Shown: positions 23,249 through 32,798 of the stretch, piece by piece | Layout: every line of letters starts with the position of its first letter | Numbering within the stretch: the first letter of the stretch is position 1 | Assembly (NCBI GenBank): GCA_947482825.1 | Contig: CANKMT010000063.1 | Span: forward strand, 1 to 33,908 | Reading direction: 5' to 3' | DNA length: 33,908 nucleotides | Source: Betaproteobacteria bacterium | GTDB lineage: Bacteria > Pseudomonadota > Gammaproteobacteria > Burkholderiales > SG8-39 | The notes under the pieces: model-generated | What the model saw: only the letters and a program-made list of their open reading frames with translations | What the model was told of the DNA's origin: nothing | Databases searched by the model: none | Translations under genes and position numbers: made by a program

Positions 23249-24934
23249 CTAGAAGCGCGGCGGGACCCAGTTGCGGCCCGGCACAGCCGCGAGGAGCTCG
23301 CGCGTATAGGGGTGTTGCGGATCGGCGAATACCGCGGCGGTCGGTCCGGTCTCGACGATTTCGCCCTGGCGCATGACAGCGATTTCGTCGCACACCTGCG
23401 CCGCAACGCGCAGGTCGTGCGTAATAAACAGCATCGTCAGTTCGAGCCGGTCGCGGATGTCGGCCAGCAACTGCAACACCTGCGCCTGCACCGATACGTC
23501 GAGCGCGGATACCGGCTCGTCGGCCACCAGCAGTAGAGGCTTGAGCGCGAGCGCCCGCGCGATGCCGATGCGCTGGCGCTGGCCGCCCGAAAATTCGTGC
23601 GGGAAGCGATCTGCCGCGGCGGGGTCCAAACGTACCAATTGCAACAGTTCGCGCGCGCGCGCCAGCGCTTCGGGCACCGCGACGCCGTGGGTGATCGGAC
23701 CCTGGGCGATCAACTGCACCACGGTCATGCGTGGGTTGAGAGAGCCGAACGGATCCTGGAACACCATCTGGATATGCTTGCGGTGCGGGCGCAGTTCACG
23801 CCGCGTCAACGCCGACAGATCGATACCGGCCAGCCGCACCGAACCCGCATCCGGCTCGATCAAGCGGATGATGCAGCGCGCGAGGGTCGACTTTCCGGAG
23901 CCGGATTCTCCCACCAGACCCAGCGTATGCCCGCGCCGCAGCGCAAGCTCGACCGCCTTCACCGCGGGGACACTGCGTCTGGCGCGCGAAAACCATCCCG
24001 CGCCGCTTGCAAACGTCTTGGTCATGCCGCGTACTTCGAGCACCACCGGGGCGGCGTCCGTCACGCGCTTCGCGCGCGGCGCGAGGGCCGGCACCGCCGC
24101 GATCAACGAACGGGTGTATTCGTGCTGGGGCGCATTGAGGACCTGCGCGGCCGTGCCGATCTCGACCAGCACACCGTGGCGCATGACCGCCACATGGTCG
24201 GCAATCTCGGCGACCACGCCAAAATCGTGGGTGATGAACAACACCCCGGTCTGATGCTTGCGCTGCAGTTCCTTGATCAGCGCCAGAATCTGCGCCTGGG
24301 TGGTGACGTCGAGCGCGGTGGTCGGCTCATCGGCGATCAGGATCGCAGGCTCGAGGATCAGCGCCATCGCGATCATTGCGCGCTGGCGCTGGCCGCCGGA
24401 GATCTCGTGCGGATAGGCGCGCAGGATCCGCTCCGGATCGGCGAGACGGACTTCCTCCAGTAGGGCGAGGATCCGCGCCCGGCGCTCGCGTGCGCCGAGA
24501 ACGAGATGAATCTCGACCATCTCCTCGATTTGCCAGCCGATGGTCATCAGCGGGTTGAGCGCTGTCATCGGCTCCTGGAAGATCATCGCGATGCGCGCGC
24601 CGCGCACCGCGCGCATGCGCCCGGGCGTGGCCTGCAGAAGATCCTCGCCATCGAAAAGCACGCGCCCGCCGGTCACATGCACATGCGGTGCGGGCAACAG
24701 GCCCATGATCGCGCGCGCCAGCACCGACTTGCCGGAACCCGATTCGCCGACCACGCAGACGATCTGGTTGGGTAAGAGCTGGATCGAAAGATCGCTTACC
24801 GCGCGCTCGCGATCGGCCCAGGCGGGCAGCGCGACATTCAGGCCCTGCACCGCCAGCAGCGCCGGCTCGTCGACACCATTCGTAGCCGCTGGCGGACCAC
24901 CACGACCATTCGCAGCCGCTGGCGGCGTGCTCAT
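23249..24934 (-). CDS. Dipeptide/oligopeptide ABC transporter, fused double ATPase (DppD-DppF type)
   Basis: A 561-residue protein with two complete ABC domains. First domain: Walker [14 protein letters not shown], signature [12 protein letters not shown], Walker [13 protein letters not shown]. Second: [37 protein letters not shown]. Each is followed by the oligopeptide-transporter C-terminal segment ([24 protein letters not shown]). It powers the permeases encoded just upstream; its ATG overlaps the DppC-like stop (ATGA). The N-terminal [17 protein letters not shown] comes from a 30-base tandem duplication. Confidence 0.92.
   Translation of the reverse strand: MSTPPAAANGRGGPPAATNGVDEPALLAVQGLNVALPAWADRERAVSDLSIQLLPNQIVCVVGESGSGKSVLARAIMGLLPAPHVHVTGGRVLFDGEDLLQATPGRMRAVRGARIAMIFQEPMTALNPLMTIGWQIEEMVEIHLVLGARERRARILALLEEVRLADPERILRAYPHEISGGQRQRAMIAMALILEPAILIADEPTTALDVTTQAQILALIKELQRKHQTGVLFITHDFGVVAEIADHVAVMRHGVLVEIGTAAQVLNAPQHEYTRSLIAAVPALAPRAKRVTDAAPVVLEVRGMTKTFASGAGWFSRARRSVPAVKAVELALRRGHTLGLVGESGSGKSTLARCIIRLIEPDAGSVRLAGIDLSALTRRELRPHRKHIQMVFQDPFGSLNPRMTVVQLIAQGPITHGVAVPEALARARELLQLVRLDPAAADRFPHEFSGGQRQRIGIARALALKPLLLVADEPVSALDVSVQAQVLQLLADIRDRLELTMLFITHDLRVAAQVCDEIAVMRQGEIVETGPTAAVFADPQHPYTRELLAAVPGRNWVPPRF
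24875..24925. repeat. Tandem 30-base duplication in the ATPase N-terminus
   Basis: The 21-base unit ACCATTCG(T/C)AGCCGCTGGCGG occurs at 24875-24895 and 24905-24925 with 20 of 21 bases equal. It encodes the repeated PPAA(A/T)NG linker on the minus strand and preserves the frame. Confidence 0.7.
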
Positions 24935-25767
24935 AGCGTTCGCAGACGCGGGTTAAGGGCGTCGTTGACGCCTTCGCCGACCAGATTGATGGAGAGTACG
25001 GTCAGCAGGATCGCGATTCCGGGAATCGCGCACAGCCACCACGCGTCGCGTAGAAAACTGCGGCCCGCGCCGATCATGAAGCCCCAGCTCATGGCGTTCG
25101 GGTCGCCAAGTCCGAGGAAGGCGAGCGCGGCCTCGATCAGAATCGCGGTCGCCACCATCAGGGAACCCGCGACGATGATCGGCGAGAGCACGTTGGGCAG
25201 AATCTGCCGAAAGATGATCGCGGCATCGGTCATCCCGAGGCAGATTGCGGCCTGCACGAACTCGCGTTCGCGCGTGGCCATGAACTGGCCGCGCACCAGT
25301 CGCGCGATCGGCGGCCAACTGATCACCGCGATCGCGAGCACGATGCTGGCGCGGGACGGTGACATGATCGCCACCAGCACGATCGCAAACAGAAAGGTCG
25401 GAATGGTCTGAAAGAATTCGGTGAAGCGCATCAGGACGTCGTCGATCCAGCCCCGATAGAATCCCGCAAAAGCACCGAGCAGGGTGCCCACCGAAACCGC
25501 GACGATGGTGGCGACCAGCCCGACCATCAGTGAGGTGCGCCCGCCGTGCGCGATGCCGGCGGCGATATCGCGGCCGAGCGAATCGGTGCCGAAGAGGTAA
25601 GCCCCAAACGGGGGCAGGAACGGCTTGCCGACAATGCCAAACGGATCGCCCGCAAAAAACAGCGGCGCGCCCAGCGAGACGACGACCACGAAGACGAGGA
25701 ACGCGAGTCCCACTGCGGCCGGACGGTTGCGGATAAAGCGGCGCCAGAATGACTGTGGCATGCGCAT
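24931..25767 (-). CDS. Peptide ABC transporter permease (DppC type)
   Basis: A 278-residue inner-membrane permease. The N-terminal RFIRNRPAAVGLAFLVFVVVVSLGAPLFF is the family's first helix, and GTDSLGRDIAAGIAHGGRTSL the DppC signature. The EAA coupling loop follows the pattern QAAICLGMTDAAIIFRQILPN. ATG at 25767 overlaps the DppB-like stop (ATGA); an ATG two codons later is also possible. It pairs with the DppB-like permease. Confidence 0.92.
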   Translation of the reverse strand: MRMPQSFWRRFIRNRPAAVGLAFLVFVVVVSLGAPLFFAGDPFGIVGKPFLPPFGAYLFGTDSLGRDIAAGIAHGGRTSLMVGLVATIVAVSVGTLLGAFAGFYRGWIDDVLMRFTEFFQTIPTFLFAIVLVAIMSPSRASIVLAIAVISWPPIARLVRGQFMATREREFVQAAICLGMTDAAIIFRQILPNVLSPIIVAGSLMVATAILIEAALAFLGLGDPNAMSWGFMIGAGRSFLRDAWWLCAIPGIAILLTVLSINLVGEGVNDALNPRLRTL

Positions 25768-26753
25768 CAGTCCACGTTGATCCGCGGGTCGAGCGCGAGA
25801 TACACCAGATCGACCGCGAGGTTCACCAGCACGACCAGGCAGGCCGACAGAAAAAAGATGCCCAATAGCAGATTGAAGTCGCGCGCGAACAGGCTCTGGA
25901 AGGCAAGCTGACCCAGGCCCGGCCAGGCAAACACCGACTCGACCACCACCGAGCCGCCGAGCAGGCTGCCCACCTGCACGCCGGCCATCGTCACCACCGG
26001 CAGCACCGCGTTGCGCAGCACATGCCGGTAGGTGATCAGCCGCTCAGAGAGCCCCTTGGAGCGCGCTGTGACCACGTAATCCATGCCGCGCTGGTCGAGC
26101 ATCGCGGCGCGCATCATGCGGGTATAGAGCGCCATGTAGAACAGGGACAGCGTGACGGTCGGCAAGACCAGATGGCGGGCGATATCGAGGACGCGGTCCC
26201 AGCCTTCGTTGAAGGCGACCACATCCTCCATGCCGGTGGTCGGCAGCCATTCGAGCTTGATCGAGAACAACAGGATCAACATCAGGCCGATCCAGAAGAG
26301 CGGCGTGGCATAGGCGATCACCGCCGCCACCGAGATCACCCGGTCGCGCCAGGTGTTCACCGCGGTGGCTGCGAGCAGGCCCAGCAGCACCCCGCAGAGC
26401 ACCGAGGCGAGCAGCGTCGCGCCCATCAGCAGCAGGGTCGGCCCGAGGCGCCCCAAAATCAGCGTGCTCACCGGCATGCTGTTGCGAAACGAGTAACCCA
26501 GATCGAGGCTCAGCACGTTCTTCAGATACAGGAGCAGCTGCACGTGGGTCGGGCGGTCGAGCCCGAAGCGCTCGCGCAACTGCGCCACGTACTCGGGCGG
26601 CGCGCCACCGGCTTCGCCTGCGAGCACCGTCGCCGCATCGCCGGGCGCGAGCTGCAGCAAAAGGAAATTGAGTACCACGATGCCGATCACGACCGGCACC
26701 GCCTGCGCCAGGCGGCGAACGATGTACACGGCGGTCTTCGGCCCGAGCGCCAT
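25767..26753 (-). CDS. Peptide ABC transporter permease (DppB type)
   Basis: A 328-residue permease with about six helices. YIVRRLAQAVPVVIGIVVLNFLLLQLAPGD and LGLDLGYS-like LSLDLGYSFRNSMPV are DppB/NikB features; the EAA loop is VVTARSKGLSERLITYRHVLRNA. ATG 26753 has a strong AGGGGAGGG ribosome site; a GTG at 26777 is open but lacks one. A 72-base gap separates it from the receptor gene upstream. Confidence 0.92.
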   Translation of the reverse strand: MALGPKTAVYIVRRLAQAVPVVIGIVVLNFLLLQLAPGDAATVLAGEAGGAPPEYVAQLRERFGLDRPTHVQLLLYLKNVLSLDLGYSFRNSMPVSTLILGRLGPTLLLMGATLLASVLCGVLLGLLAATAVNTWRDRVISVAAVIAYATPLFWIGLMLILLFSIKLEWLPTTGMEDVVAFNEGWDRVLDIARHLVLPTVTLSLFYMALYTRMMRAAMLDQRGMDYVVTARSKGLSERLITYRHVLRNAVLPVVTMAGVQVGSLLGGSVVVESVFAWPGLGQLAFQSLFARDFNLLLGIFFLSACLVVLVNLAVDLVYLALDPRINVD

Positions 26754-26825
26754 CAGCCCTCCCCTGCGCAGCGCCACATCATTCCGCGGCGATTCGCGGA
26801 AGTGTGCGGTGTTTGCTCCGCGGGA

Positions 26826-28433
26826 TCAGCGATCCAGCCACGCGCGGTTGTAGGCCCCGTAGATGCCGATCGGCGACACGATCACGTCCTTGTAGCGCTT
26901 GTTGAGGATGGTCGGGAACAAGAGCTCGTGCACCCAGACGATCGGCGCGGCCTCGACCGTAATCTTCTGCAGCTCGGCATAGAGGGTGCCACGCTTGGCG
27001 GCGTCGGGCTCGAGCGAGGCCTTGTTCATGAGATCGTCGGCCTGCGGCGAGCTCCAGCGCGAGCCGTTCACGAACACCGTGCCCTGCTTGATCAGCGCGG
27101 AGTGAAACGAGCGGTGCACGCCCAGCACCGGATCGGCGAGGTTGTAGAGGAAATTCGACGTCATGAAATAATCGTAGTCGGTGTAGGTGCGCTTGAGCCA
27201 GGTCGGCACATCCTCATAGCGCAGTGTCGCCTTGATGCCGACCTGCACGAGCTGCTGCTGGACGCTCTCGCCGAAGCGCTGCCACTCCTCGCCGTAGGGC
27301 GTGATGTCGTGGATGATCTCGAAGCGCGTTCCATCGGCCTTGCGCGGAAAACCCGCTTCGTCGAGGAGCTTGTTCGCCATCTCGATTGCGTTTGGCACAC
27401 TGTAATTGCGCACATCGGCGCTATACAGGCCGGAGGCCTTGAAGTTGGAGCTGATCGCACCGGTGGCAAGCCGGCCGTTGCCGAACCAGACGTTGTCGAT
27501 CGCGAACTTGCGATTCACCGCATACGACACCGCCTGACGCACCTTCACGTTGTCGAAGGGCGGCTTCTTGGTGTTGATGGTGATCTCGACCACCGGCGAG
27601 ATCATCTCGTAGCCCTTGGTCGTCACCTCGATGCTGGGCAGCGCCGCAAGCCGTTTGACGTCGTTGTAGGGAACGGCGCCGAACCCGGCAACGTGCGCGT
27701 CGCCCTTCTCGAGCAGCGCGGTGCGCGTGGCGGAGTCCGGGATGAACCGCACCACGATGCGATCGAGGTACGGCTGGCCGGGCCGCCAGTAGTCCGGGTT
27801 GCGGTCCAGGCGCACCAGTTCGCCCCGGCGCCACTCGACGAACTTGAACGGACCCGTGCCGACCGGCTTGTTGGCGAACTCGTGGCTGCGGATGTCGCCG
27901 TTGCCGAAGATGTGCTTTGGCAGCATCGGCGATTCGTAGCCGGACAGTGCCGCCAGCATGTAGGGCGCGGGGTTTGCGAGCCTGAAGATCGCGGTTTGCG
28001 GGTCGGGTGTCTCGACCGTGGTCACTTCCTTGAAAGTGTTGCTGCCGCGCGGATGGACTTTTTTGAGCACCTCCATGATCGTGAACTGCACGTCTGCGCT
28101 GGAGAACGGTTTGCCGTCGTGGAACTTGACACCGCTGCGCAGCTTGAAAGTCACGGTCTTGCCATCCGGCGCGACTGTCCACGATTCGGCCAGGCTCGGC
28201 AGCGGCTTGGTGTCGAAACCGTACTCGAACAGGCCGTCGTAGATCTTCGCCGTCACCTGGCCGATCGGGCCGGAGGTGCTGAGGTACGAGGCGAGCGTGG
28301 GTGGTTCCGGCTGGGTGATCTGCACGAGCGTGCCGCCCCGCTTCTGCGCAAGCGCGAACTGCGGCGCCGCGCACAGCGCTGCCGCCAGCAGAGCGGTGAA
28401 CAGACTACGATTCAAGATCGTCGATGCGGACAT
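26826..28433 (-). CDS. Peptide ABC transporter substrate-binding protein (SBP_bac_5)
   Basis: A 535-residue periplasmic receptor of the DppA/OppA class. A signal peptide (SLFTALLAAALCAAPQFALA) is followed by QKRGGTLVQITQPEPPTL. LAESWTVAPDGKTVTFKLRSGVKFHDGKPFSSADV is the family signature. ATG 28433 follows AGGGGAAATTTC. It is the first gene of a receptor-permease-permease-ATPase operon. The ligand may be a peptide, an opine-like compound or another amide; the facing amidase and isochorismatase-like genes hint at amides. Confidence 0.92.
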   Translation of the reverse strand: MSASTILNRSLFTALLAAALCAAPQFALAQKRGGTLVQITQPEPPTLASYLSTSGPIGQVTAKIYDGLFEYGFDTKPLPSLAESWTVAPDGKTVTFKLRSGVKFHDGKPFSSADVQFTIMEVLKKVHPRGSNTFKEVTTVETPDPQTAIFRLANPAPYMLAALSGYESPMLPKHIFGNGDIRSHEFANKPVGTGPFKFVEWRRGELVRLDRNPDYWRPGQPYLDRIVVRFIPDSATRTALLEKGDAHVAGFGAVPYNDVKRLAALPSIEVTTKGYEMISPVVEITINTKKPPFDNVKVRQAVSYAVNRKFAIDNVWFGNGRLATGAISSNFKASGLYSADVRNYSVPNAIEMANKLLDEAGFPRKADGTRFEIIHDITPYGEEWQRFGESVQQQLVQVGIKATLRYEDVPTWLKRTYTDYDYFMTSNFLYNLADPVLGVHRSFHSALIKQGTVFVNGSRWSSPQADDLMNKASLEPDAAKRGTLYAELQKITVEAAPIVWVHELLFPTILNKRYKDVIVSPIGIYGAYNRAWLDR

Positions 28434-28477
28434 GAAATTTCCCCTGTGTTGAAGTTGTTGCGAACCAGGCAAATTGA

Positions 28478-28488
28478 GTATTGCATAC
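28478..28488. promoter_or_regulatory. Possible GntR-type operator upstream of the peptide transporter operon
   Basis: GTATTGCATAC is a near-palindrome (GTAT-N3-ATAC) lying 45-55 bases before the receptor ATG. It resembles operator sites of GntR/FadR-type regulators. No such regulator gene is in the window, so this is a weak suggestion. Confidence 0.2.
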
Positions 28489-28556
28489 AAAGCATGAAAA
28501 CGAAAACGCAGCGCTCATTTCCTCGCTGCCCACAGCCGCGCGCGATCCCGAGGTGT

Positions 28557-30589
28557 TCAGCCAGCGCGCGAAACGAACACCGGCGGATCAAAGGCCGTCA
28601 CCACCGGCAGCGGCGCAGTGAAGCGCTCTACTTCGACCAGCGCGGTCTGGGCGCTGCAGCCCTGGCTGAAGCGCGATGCGCCCTTGTCGAGCGTGAGCAC
28701 ATTGGCGTTGCCGTGCTTGCACAGCGCCCCCACCACGCCGGGCCGGTCGGGGTCGTACCACGCGCCGGTCGCAAGTTGGATGACACCGGGACGCAGGCCC
28801 TCGTAGAACCGCGCGCCGGCGAGGCATGCGCCGCGGTCGTTGTGCACGCGAACGACGTCGCCCTCCGAGATACCACGCGCGCGCGCGTCCTCGGGGTGAA
28901 TCAGCACCGGTTCGCGCCCTTTGATCTTGTTTTCCAGGCTGACGATGCCGTGGTCGTATTGGCTGTGCAGCTTGGTGTGCGGCTGGTTCGAGATCATGTG
29001 CAGCGGGAATCGGGCGGCCTTCTCGCTCCCGAGCCACTCGGCCGGTTCGATCCAGACCGGATGTCCGGGGCAGTCGGCGTAATCGAAGCCGGCGATGCGC
29101 GCGGAGAATATTTCGATCTTTCCAGAAGGCGTCCCGAGGCGATGGGCCTCGTGATCGGCGCGGAAATCCTCGAACAGCACGGCCGGTTTTCCGGGCTCCG
29201 GGTGTTCGATATAGCCGCGTTCCCAGAACTCATCGAAGCCGGGCAACGCGAGGCCGAATTCCTTCGCGCGCACAGTCGCGGTCGCGTAAAGGTGGCGCAA
29301 CCACTGCATCGAATCACGGCCTTCCGTAAAGGCCGCCTCGGCGCCAAGCCGCTGCGCGAGCGCGGAGAAGATCGAGTAATCATCGCGCGCCTCGCCGACC
29401 GGCTCGACCGCTTTTTTCATCGCGATCATGTAACGGTCGCGCGAGGCCGAGCCGATGTCGTCGCGCTCGAGCATCGTCGTCGCCGGCAGAACGATGTCGG
29501 AGTGCTTCGCCTGTGCGGTCCAGAACTGCTCGTGCACCACCATGCACTGCGGCCGCCGCCATGCGGCTGCTCGCCGTGGTCGGCGCGCTGCAGGGACCAG
29601 GACACGTTGATCATGGTTCGTTCGCGCGCCATCCTGCGCGCAAGCGCGACGATCGCTTGCGGGTCCATCTGGGCAATGCCCCCGGCCCAGCGCGCATCCT
29701 TGGGCTGGCCGTCGGTCGCGCCCAGCAGGTAGGGCGCAAACCGCTCGAAACCGACGCAATATTTTTCGAGGAATGCGCGGTCGTGCAGATCTTCGCTGAG
29801 CAGCGTATGCGCGAGCGCGAGCATCACGGCGGCGTCCGTCCCCGGCCGGATCGGATGCCACTGCGCCCCGGGCGCTTCGGCCAAATCCCTGCGGATCGGG
29901 CTGAAGTTGACGAAATGCACGCCGGCCCGCGCGAGACGGCCGACCTGGTCGCGCATGGTGTGGTCGCTCGCGCCGCCGTTGGAGACCTGGGCGTTCTTGC
30001 TCGAGACGCCGCCGAACGCGACGAACACTCTGCAATGCCGCTCGAGGTCGGGCCAGGCGCTTTGCGCGCCCGCCAGGTATTCCATGGGTGCAAGGACGTA
30101 AGGCAGCAGGCTGCGCCCCGCGCCGAGGCTGTAGGAGCCGACGTGACGCACGTAGCCGCCGAGCTGGTTCAGGAAGCGATGCACCTGCGACTGGGCATGA
30201 TTGAAACGGCCCGCGCTGGACCAGCCATACGATCCGCCGAAGATGGATTGGTTGCCATGCTCGGCGATCACGCGGCGCAGTTCGGACGAAACGAGGTCCA
30301 GGGCTTCGTCCCAGGGCACCTCGACGAACGGGTCGAGGCCGCGCCGCCCGCGCGAGGCGGCGCCGGTTTCGAGAAAGCCCCTGCGGATCGACGGACGTCG
30401 AACGCGCGCCGCCGAGTCGAGCGCGGCGGGAATCGATCGTCCGATCGGCGAGGGGCCGTGGTCGCGCTCGAACGGGTCGAGCGCGACCACCCGACCGTGC
30501 TCGACCCGAACGCGGTAGGCGCCCCAATGCGTGGAAGTCAGCTTTGCTGCCGGTGCGGGGACGCGCGGCACTTCGAAATTGGCGCTCAT
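28557..30589 (-). pseudogene. BisC/DMSO-reductase-type molybdopterin oxidoreductase with internal deletion and frameshift
   Basis: The start (MSANFEVPRVPAPAAKLTST, ATG 30589) and first two-thirds are clear: STHWGAYRVRVEHGRV, SIFGGSYGWSSAGRF, then GSYSLGAG with the likely Mo-ligand serine, and INVSWSLQRADHGEQPH. At about 29541-29563 the frame shifts and the text jumps to AWRRPQCMVVHEQFWTAQAKHSDIVLPATT, which normally comes roughly 100 residues later. The second frame then continues intact to 28557. Combined length is about 677 codons against about 770 for BisC. So part of the substrate/cofactor core is gone and the product cannot be whole. A CCGCATGG junction suggests deletion at short homology. 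It would have reduced S- or N-oxides in the periplasm or cytoplasm. Confidence 0.8.
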
Positions 30590-30817
30590 TTGGAACTTCT
30601 CCACTCGCCGCAGGCGTGCCCTGAAGCGGAATGCCCCAGAAGGTGATAGGCATTCTACCGCCGCCTCGCTCGCCCGATCATCGCAAACAGCGGTCACCAA
30701 AGCGAGCGCGATCGGCCGGATCCGCGACAAACGATAGGGAGCTTCCCATAGTGATCGCGAGGCCGCTCTGGTATGTTCGAAATTTCCAGTGAGTCAAAAA
30801 CTTTCAGGAGACTTCCA

Positions 30818-31582
30818 ATGACCCTATTTTCGCTCGCCGGCAAAGTGGCCGTCATCACCGGTTCGTCGCGCGGCATCGGCAAGGCGATCGCCGAGCGCTT
30901 CGCCGAACACGGCGCCAGGGTCGTGATCTCGTCACGCAAGGCCGAGCCCTGCGAGGCCCTGGCCAAGACGCTCAACGATCGCCATTGTGCGGGCACTGCG
31001 ATATCGGTGCCGGCCAACATCTCCTCGAAGGCGGACTTGAAGAAGCTGGCCGAGGAGGCCACCCGCCAGCTCGGGCCGATCGACATCCTGGTGTGCAACG
31101 CCGCGTCGAATCCCTATTACGGCCCGCTCGCCGGCATCGAGGACGACCAGTTCCGGAAAATTCTCGACAACAACATCATTGCCAATCATTGGCTCATCGG
31201 TTTTGTGGCGCCGCAAATGATCGAACGCAGGGCGGGCTCCATCATCATCGTGTCCTCCATCGGCGGACTGCGCGGCTCGGCGGTGATTGGCGCCTACTGC
31301 ATCTCGAAGGCCGCCGATCTGCAGCTCGCGCGCAACCTGGCGGTCGAGTACGGACCGCACAACGTGCGCATCAATTGCATCGCGCCCGGGCTGATCAAGA
31401 CCGACTTTGCGCGCGCACTGTGGGAAGACCCGGAAAACCTGAAGCGCCGCACAGCCACGACACCGCTGCGGCGCATCGGCGAGCCCGACGAGATCGCGGG
31501 TGCCGCGGTGTTTCTCGCCTCGGCCGCAGGCTCCTTCGTCACCGGCCAGACCATCGTCGTCGATGGCGGCGTAACCATCTGA
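30818..31582 (+). CDS. Short-chain dehydrogenase/reductase (SDR)
   Basis: A 254-residue classical SDR. The cofactor motif TGSSRGIG is at about 14-21, NAAS lies in the fourth strand, and the catalytic residues are S147 (VSSIGG), Y160 and K164 (AYCISKA). R35-type basic residues after strand 2 (SSRKAE) suggest NADP(H). The C-terminal FVTGQTIVVDGGVTI is standard. ATG 30818 has AGGAG upstream. It is the first of a three-gene run with two acyl-CoA dehydrogenases, so a 3-hydroxyacyl-CoA or alcohol oxidation is likely. Confidence 0.9.
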   Translation: MTLFSLAGKVAVITGSSRGIGKAIAERFAEHGARVVISSRKAEPCEALAKTLNDRHCAGTAISVPANISSKADLKKLAEEATRQLGPIDILVCNAASNPYYGPLAGIEDDQFRKILDNNIIANHWLIGFVAPQMIERRAGSIIIVSSIGGLRGSAVIGAYCISKAADLQLARNLAVEYGPHNVRINCIAPGLIKTDFARALWEDPENLKRRTATTPLRRIGEPDEIAGAAVFLASAAGSFVTGQTIVVDGGVTI

Positions 31583-31590
31583 GACAGCCC

Positions 31591-32796
31591 ATGCCCGAAG
31601 CGCAAACCGAACCCCAAGCAATCCAGAGCTTCCGCACAGAGACGCGCGCCTGGCTGGTGCAGAACTGTCCGGACGAAATGCGCCTGCCGATGAACAGCGA
31701 AGACGATGTCTGCTGGGGCGGACGCAATGTGCGTTTTTCTTGCGACGCGCAACGCCTGTGGCTCGAACGCATGGCCGGGCGCGGCTGGACCGTGCCCACC
31801 TGGCCGCGCGAATATGGCGGCGGCGGCCTGTCGGCCGACGAGGCCAAGGTGCTCGCCCAGGAGATGCGTTCACTCGCCTGCCGCTCGCCGCTCAGCAGCT
31901 TCGGCATCTGGATGCTCGGGCCCGCACTGCTGAAATTCGGCACCGAAGCGCAAAAGCATGAGCACTTACCGAAAATCGCGCGCGGCGAAATCCGCTGGTG
32001 CCAGGGCTATTCCGAGCCAAATGCGGGTTCGGACCTGGCTTCACTGCAAACGCGGGCCGAAGACCGCGGCGACCATTTCATCGTCAACGGGCAAAAGGTC
32101 TGGACCTCCTACGCCGACAAGGCCGATTGGATTTTCTGCTTGGTGCGCACCGACAGCGCGGCGCAGAAGCACACCGGGATCAGCTTCGTGTTGTTCGACA
32201 TGGCCTCACCCGGCGTGAGTACCAAACCGATTGCGCTCATTTCGGGCAAGTCCCCCTTCTGCGAGACCTTCTTCGACAACGTGCGCGTCGAGAAATCCAA
32301 CCTGGTGGGCACTGCCGGTGGCGGCTGGACTGTCGCCAAGTATCTGCTAACGCATGAGCGCGAAATGATCGGCGCGATCGGCGAACGTGCCGCATCCAGG
32401 CCGCTGGGTGAGTTGGCCGCGGATTGGGTGGGCGTGGATGCGCAAGGGCGCCTCGCCGATCCGCTCCTGCGCGCCCGCATAGCGGAGTTCGAAGTGGACG
32501 AAACCGCATTCCGCTTGCTGATGGAGCGCTTTGGCGACCTGGCCAAGGCGCGCCTGGCACATCCGGCGTTTTCGTCGGCGCTGAAGTACTACGGCGCTGA
32601 ACTCAACAAGCGGCGCAACGAACTCATCATGTCTGCCGGCGGCTCGGATGCGCTCGAATGGGAGGGCGCCCTCTCGGGGCAAGGGACCGCGGCGCGCACC
32701 TGGCTGCGCTCCAAGGCGAATTCCATCGAAGGCGGCACCAGCGAAGTGCAATTGAACGTCATTTCCAAGCGTGTTCTCGGCTTGCCCGGCGCCTGA
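31591..32796 (+). CDS. Acyl-CoA dehydrogenase
   Basis: A 401-residue FAD flavoprotein. GYSEPNAGSDLASLQTRAEDRGDHFIVNGQKVWTS covers the flavin- and acyl-CoA-binding middle domain; ANSIEGGTSEVQLNVISKRVLGLPG is the C-terminal family signature. GWTVPTWPREYGGGGLS is typical of the N-terminal domain. The ATG at 31591 is eight bases after the SDR stop. A second acyl-CoA dehydrogenase follows after two bases. Such pairs often form mixed tetramers that act on bulky acyl-CoAs (steroid side chains, aromatic acids); that is inference. Confidence 0.92.
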   Translation: MPEAQTEPQAIQSFRTETRAWLVQNCPDEMRLPMNSEDDVCWGGRNVRFSCDAQRLWLERMAGRGWTVPTWPREYGGGGLSADEAKVLAQEMRSLACRSPLSSFGIWMLGPALLKFGTEAQKHEHLPKIARGEIRWCQGYSEPNAGSDLASLQTRAEDRGDHFIVNGQKVWTSYADKADWIFCLVRTDSAAQKHTGISFVLFDMASPGVSTKPIALISGKSPFCETFFDNVRVEKSNLVGTAGGGWTVAKYLLTHEREMIGAIGERAASRPLGELAADWVGVDAQGRLADPLLRARIAEFEVDETAFRLLMERFGDLAKARLAHPAFSSALKYYGAELNKRRNELIMSAGGSDALEWEGALSGQGTAARTWLRSKANSIEGGTSEVQLNVISKRVLGLPGA

Positions 32797-32798
32797 TC

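Noticed and set aside
26022..29732. Open frame of about 1,236 codons on the plus strand
   Set aside because: It is antisense to the peptide transporter genes and the molybdoenzyme; composition is that of a shadow frame and there is no motif or ribosome site.
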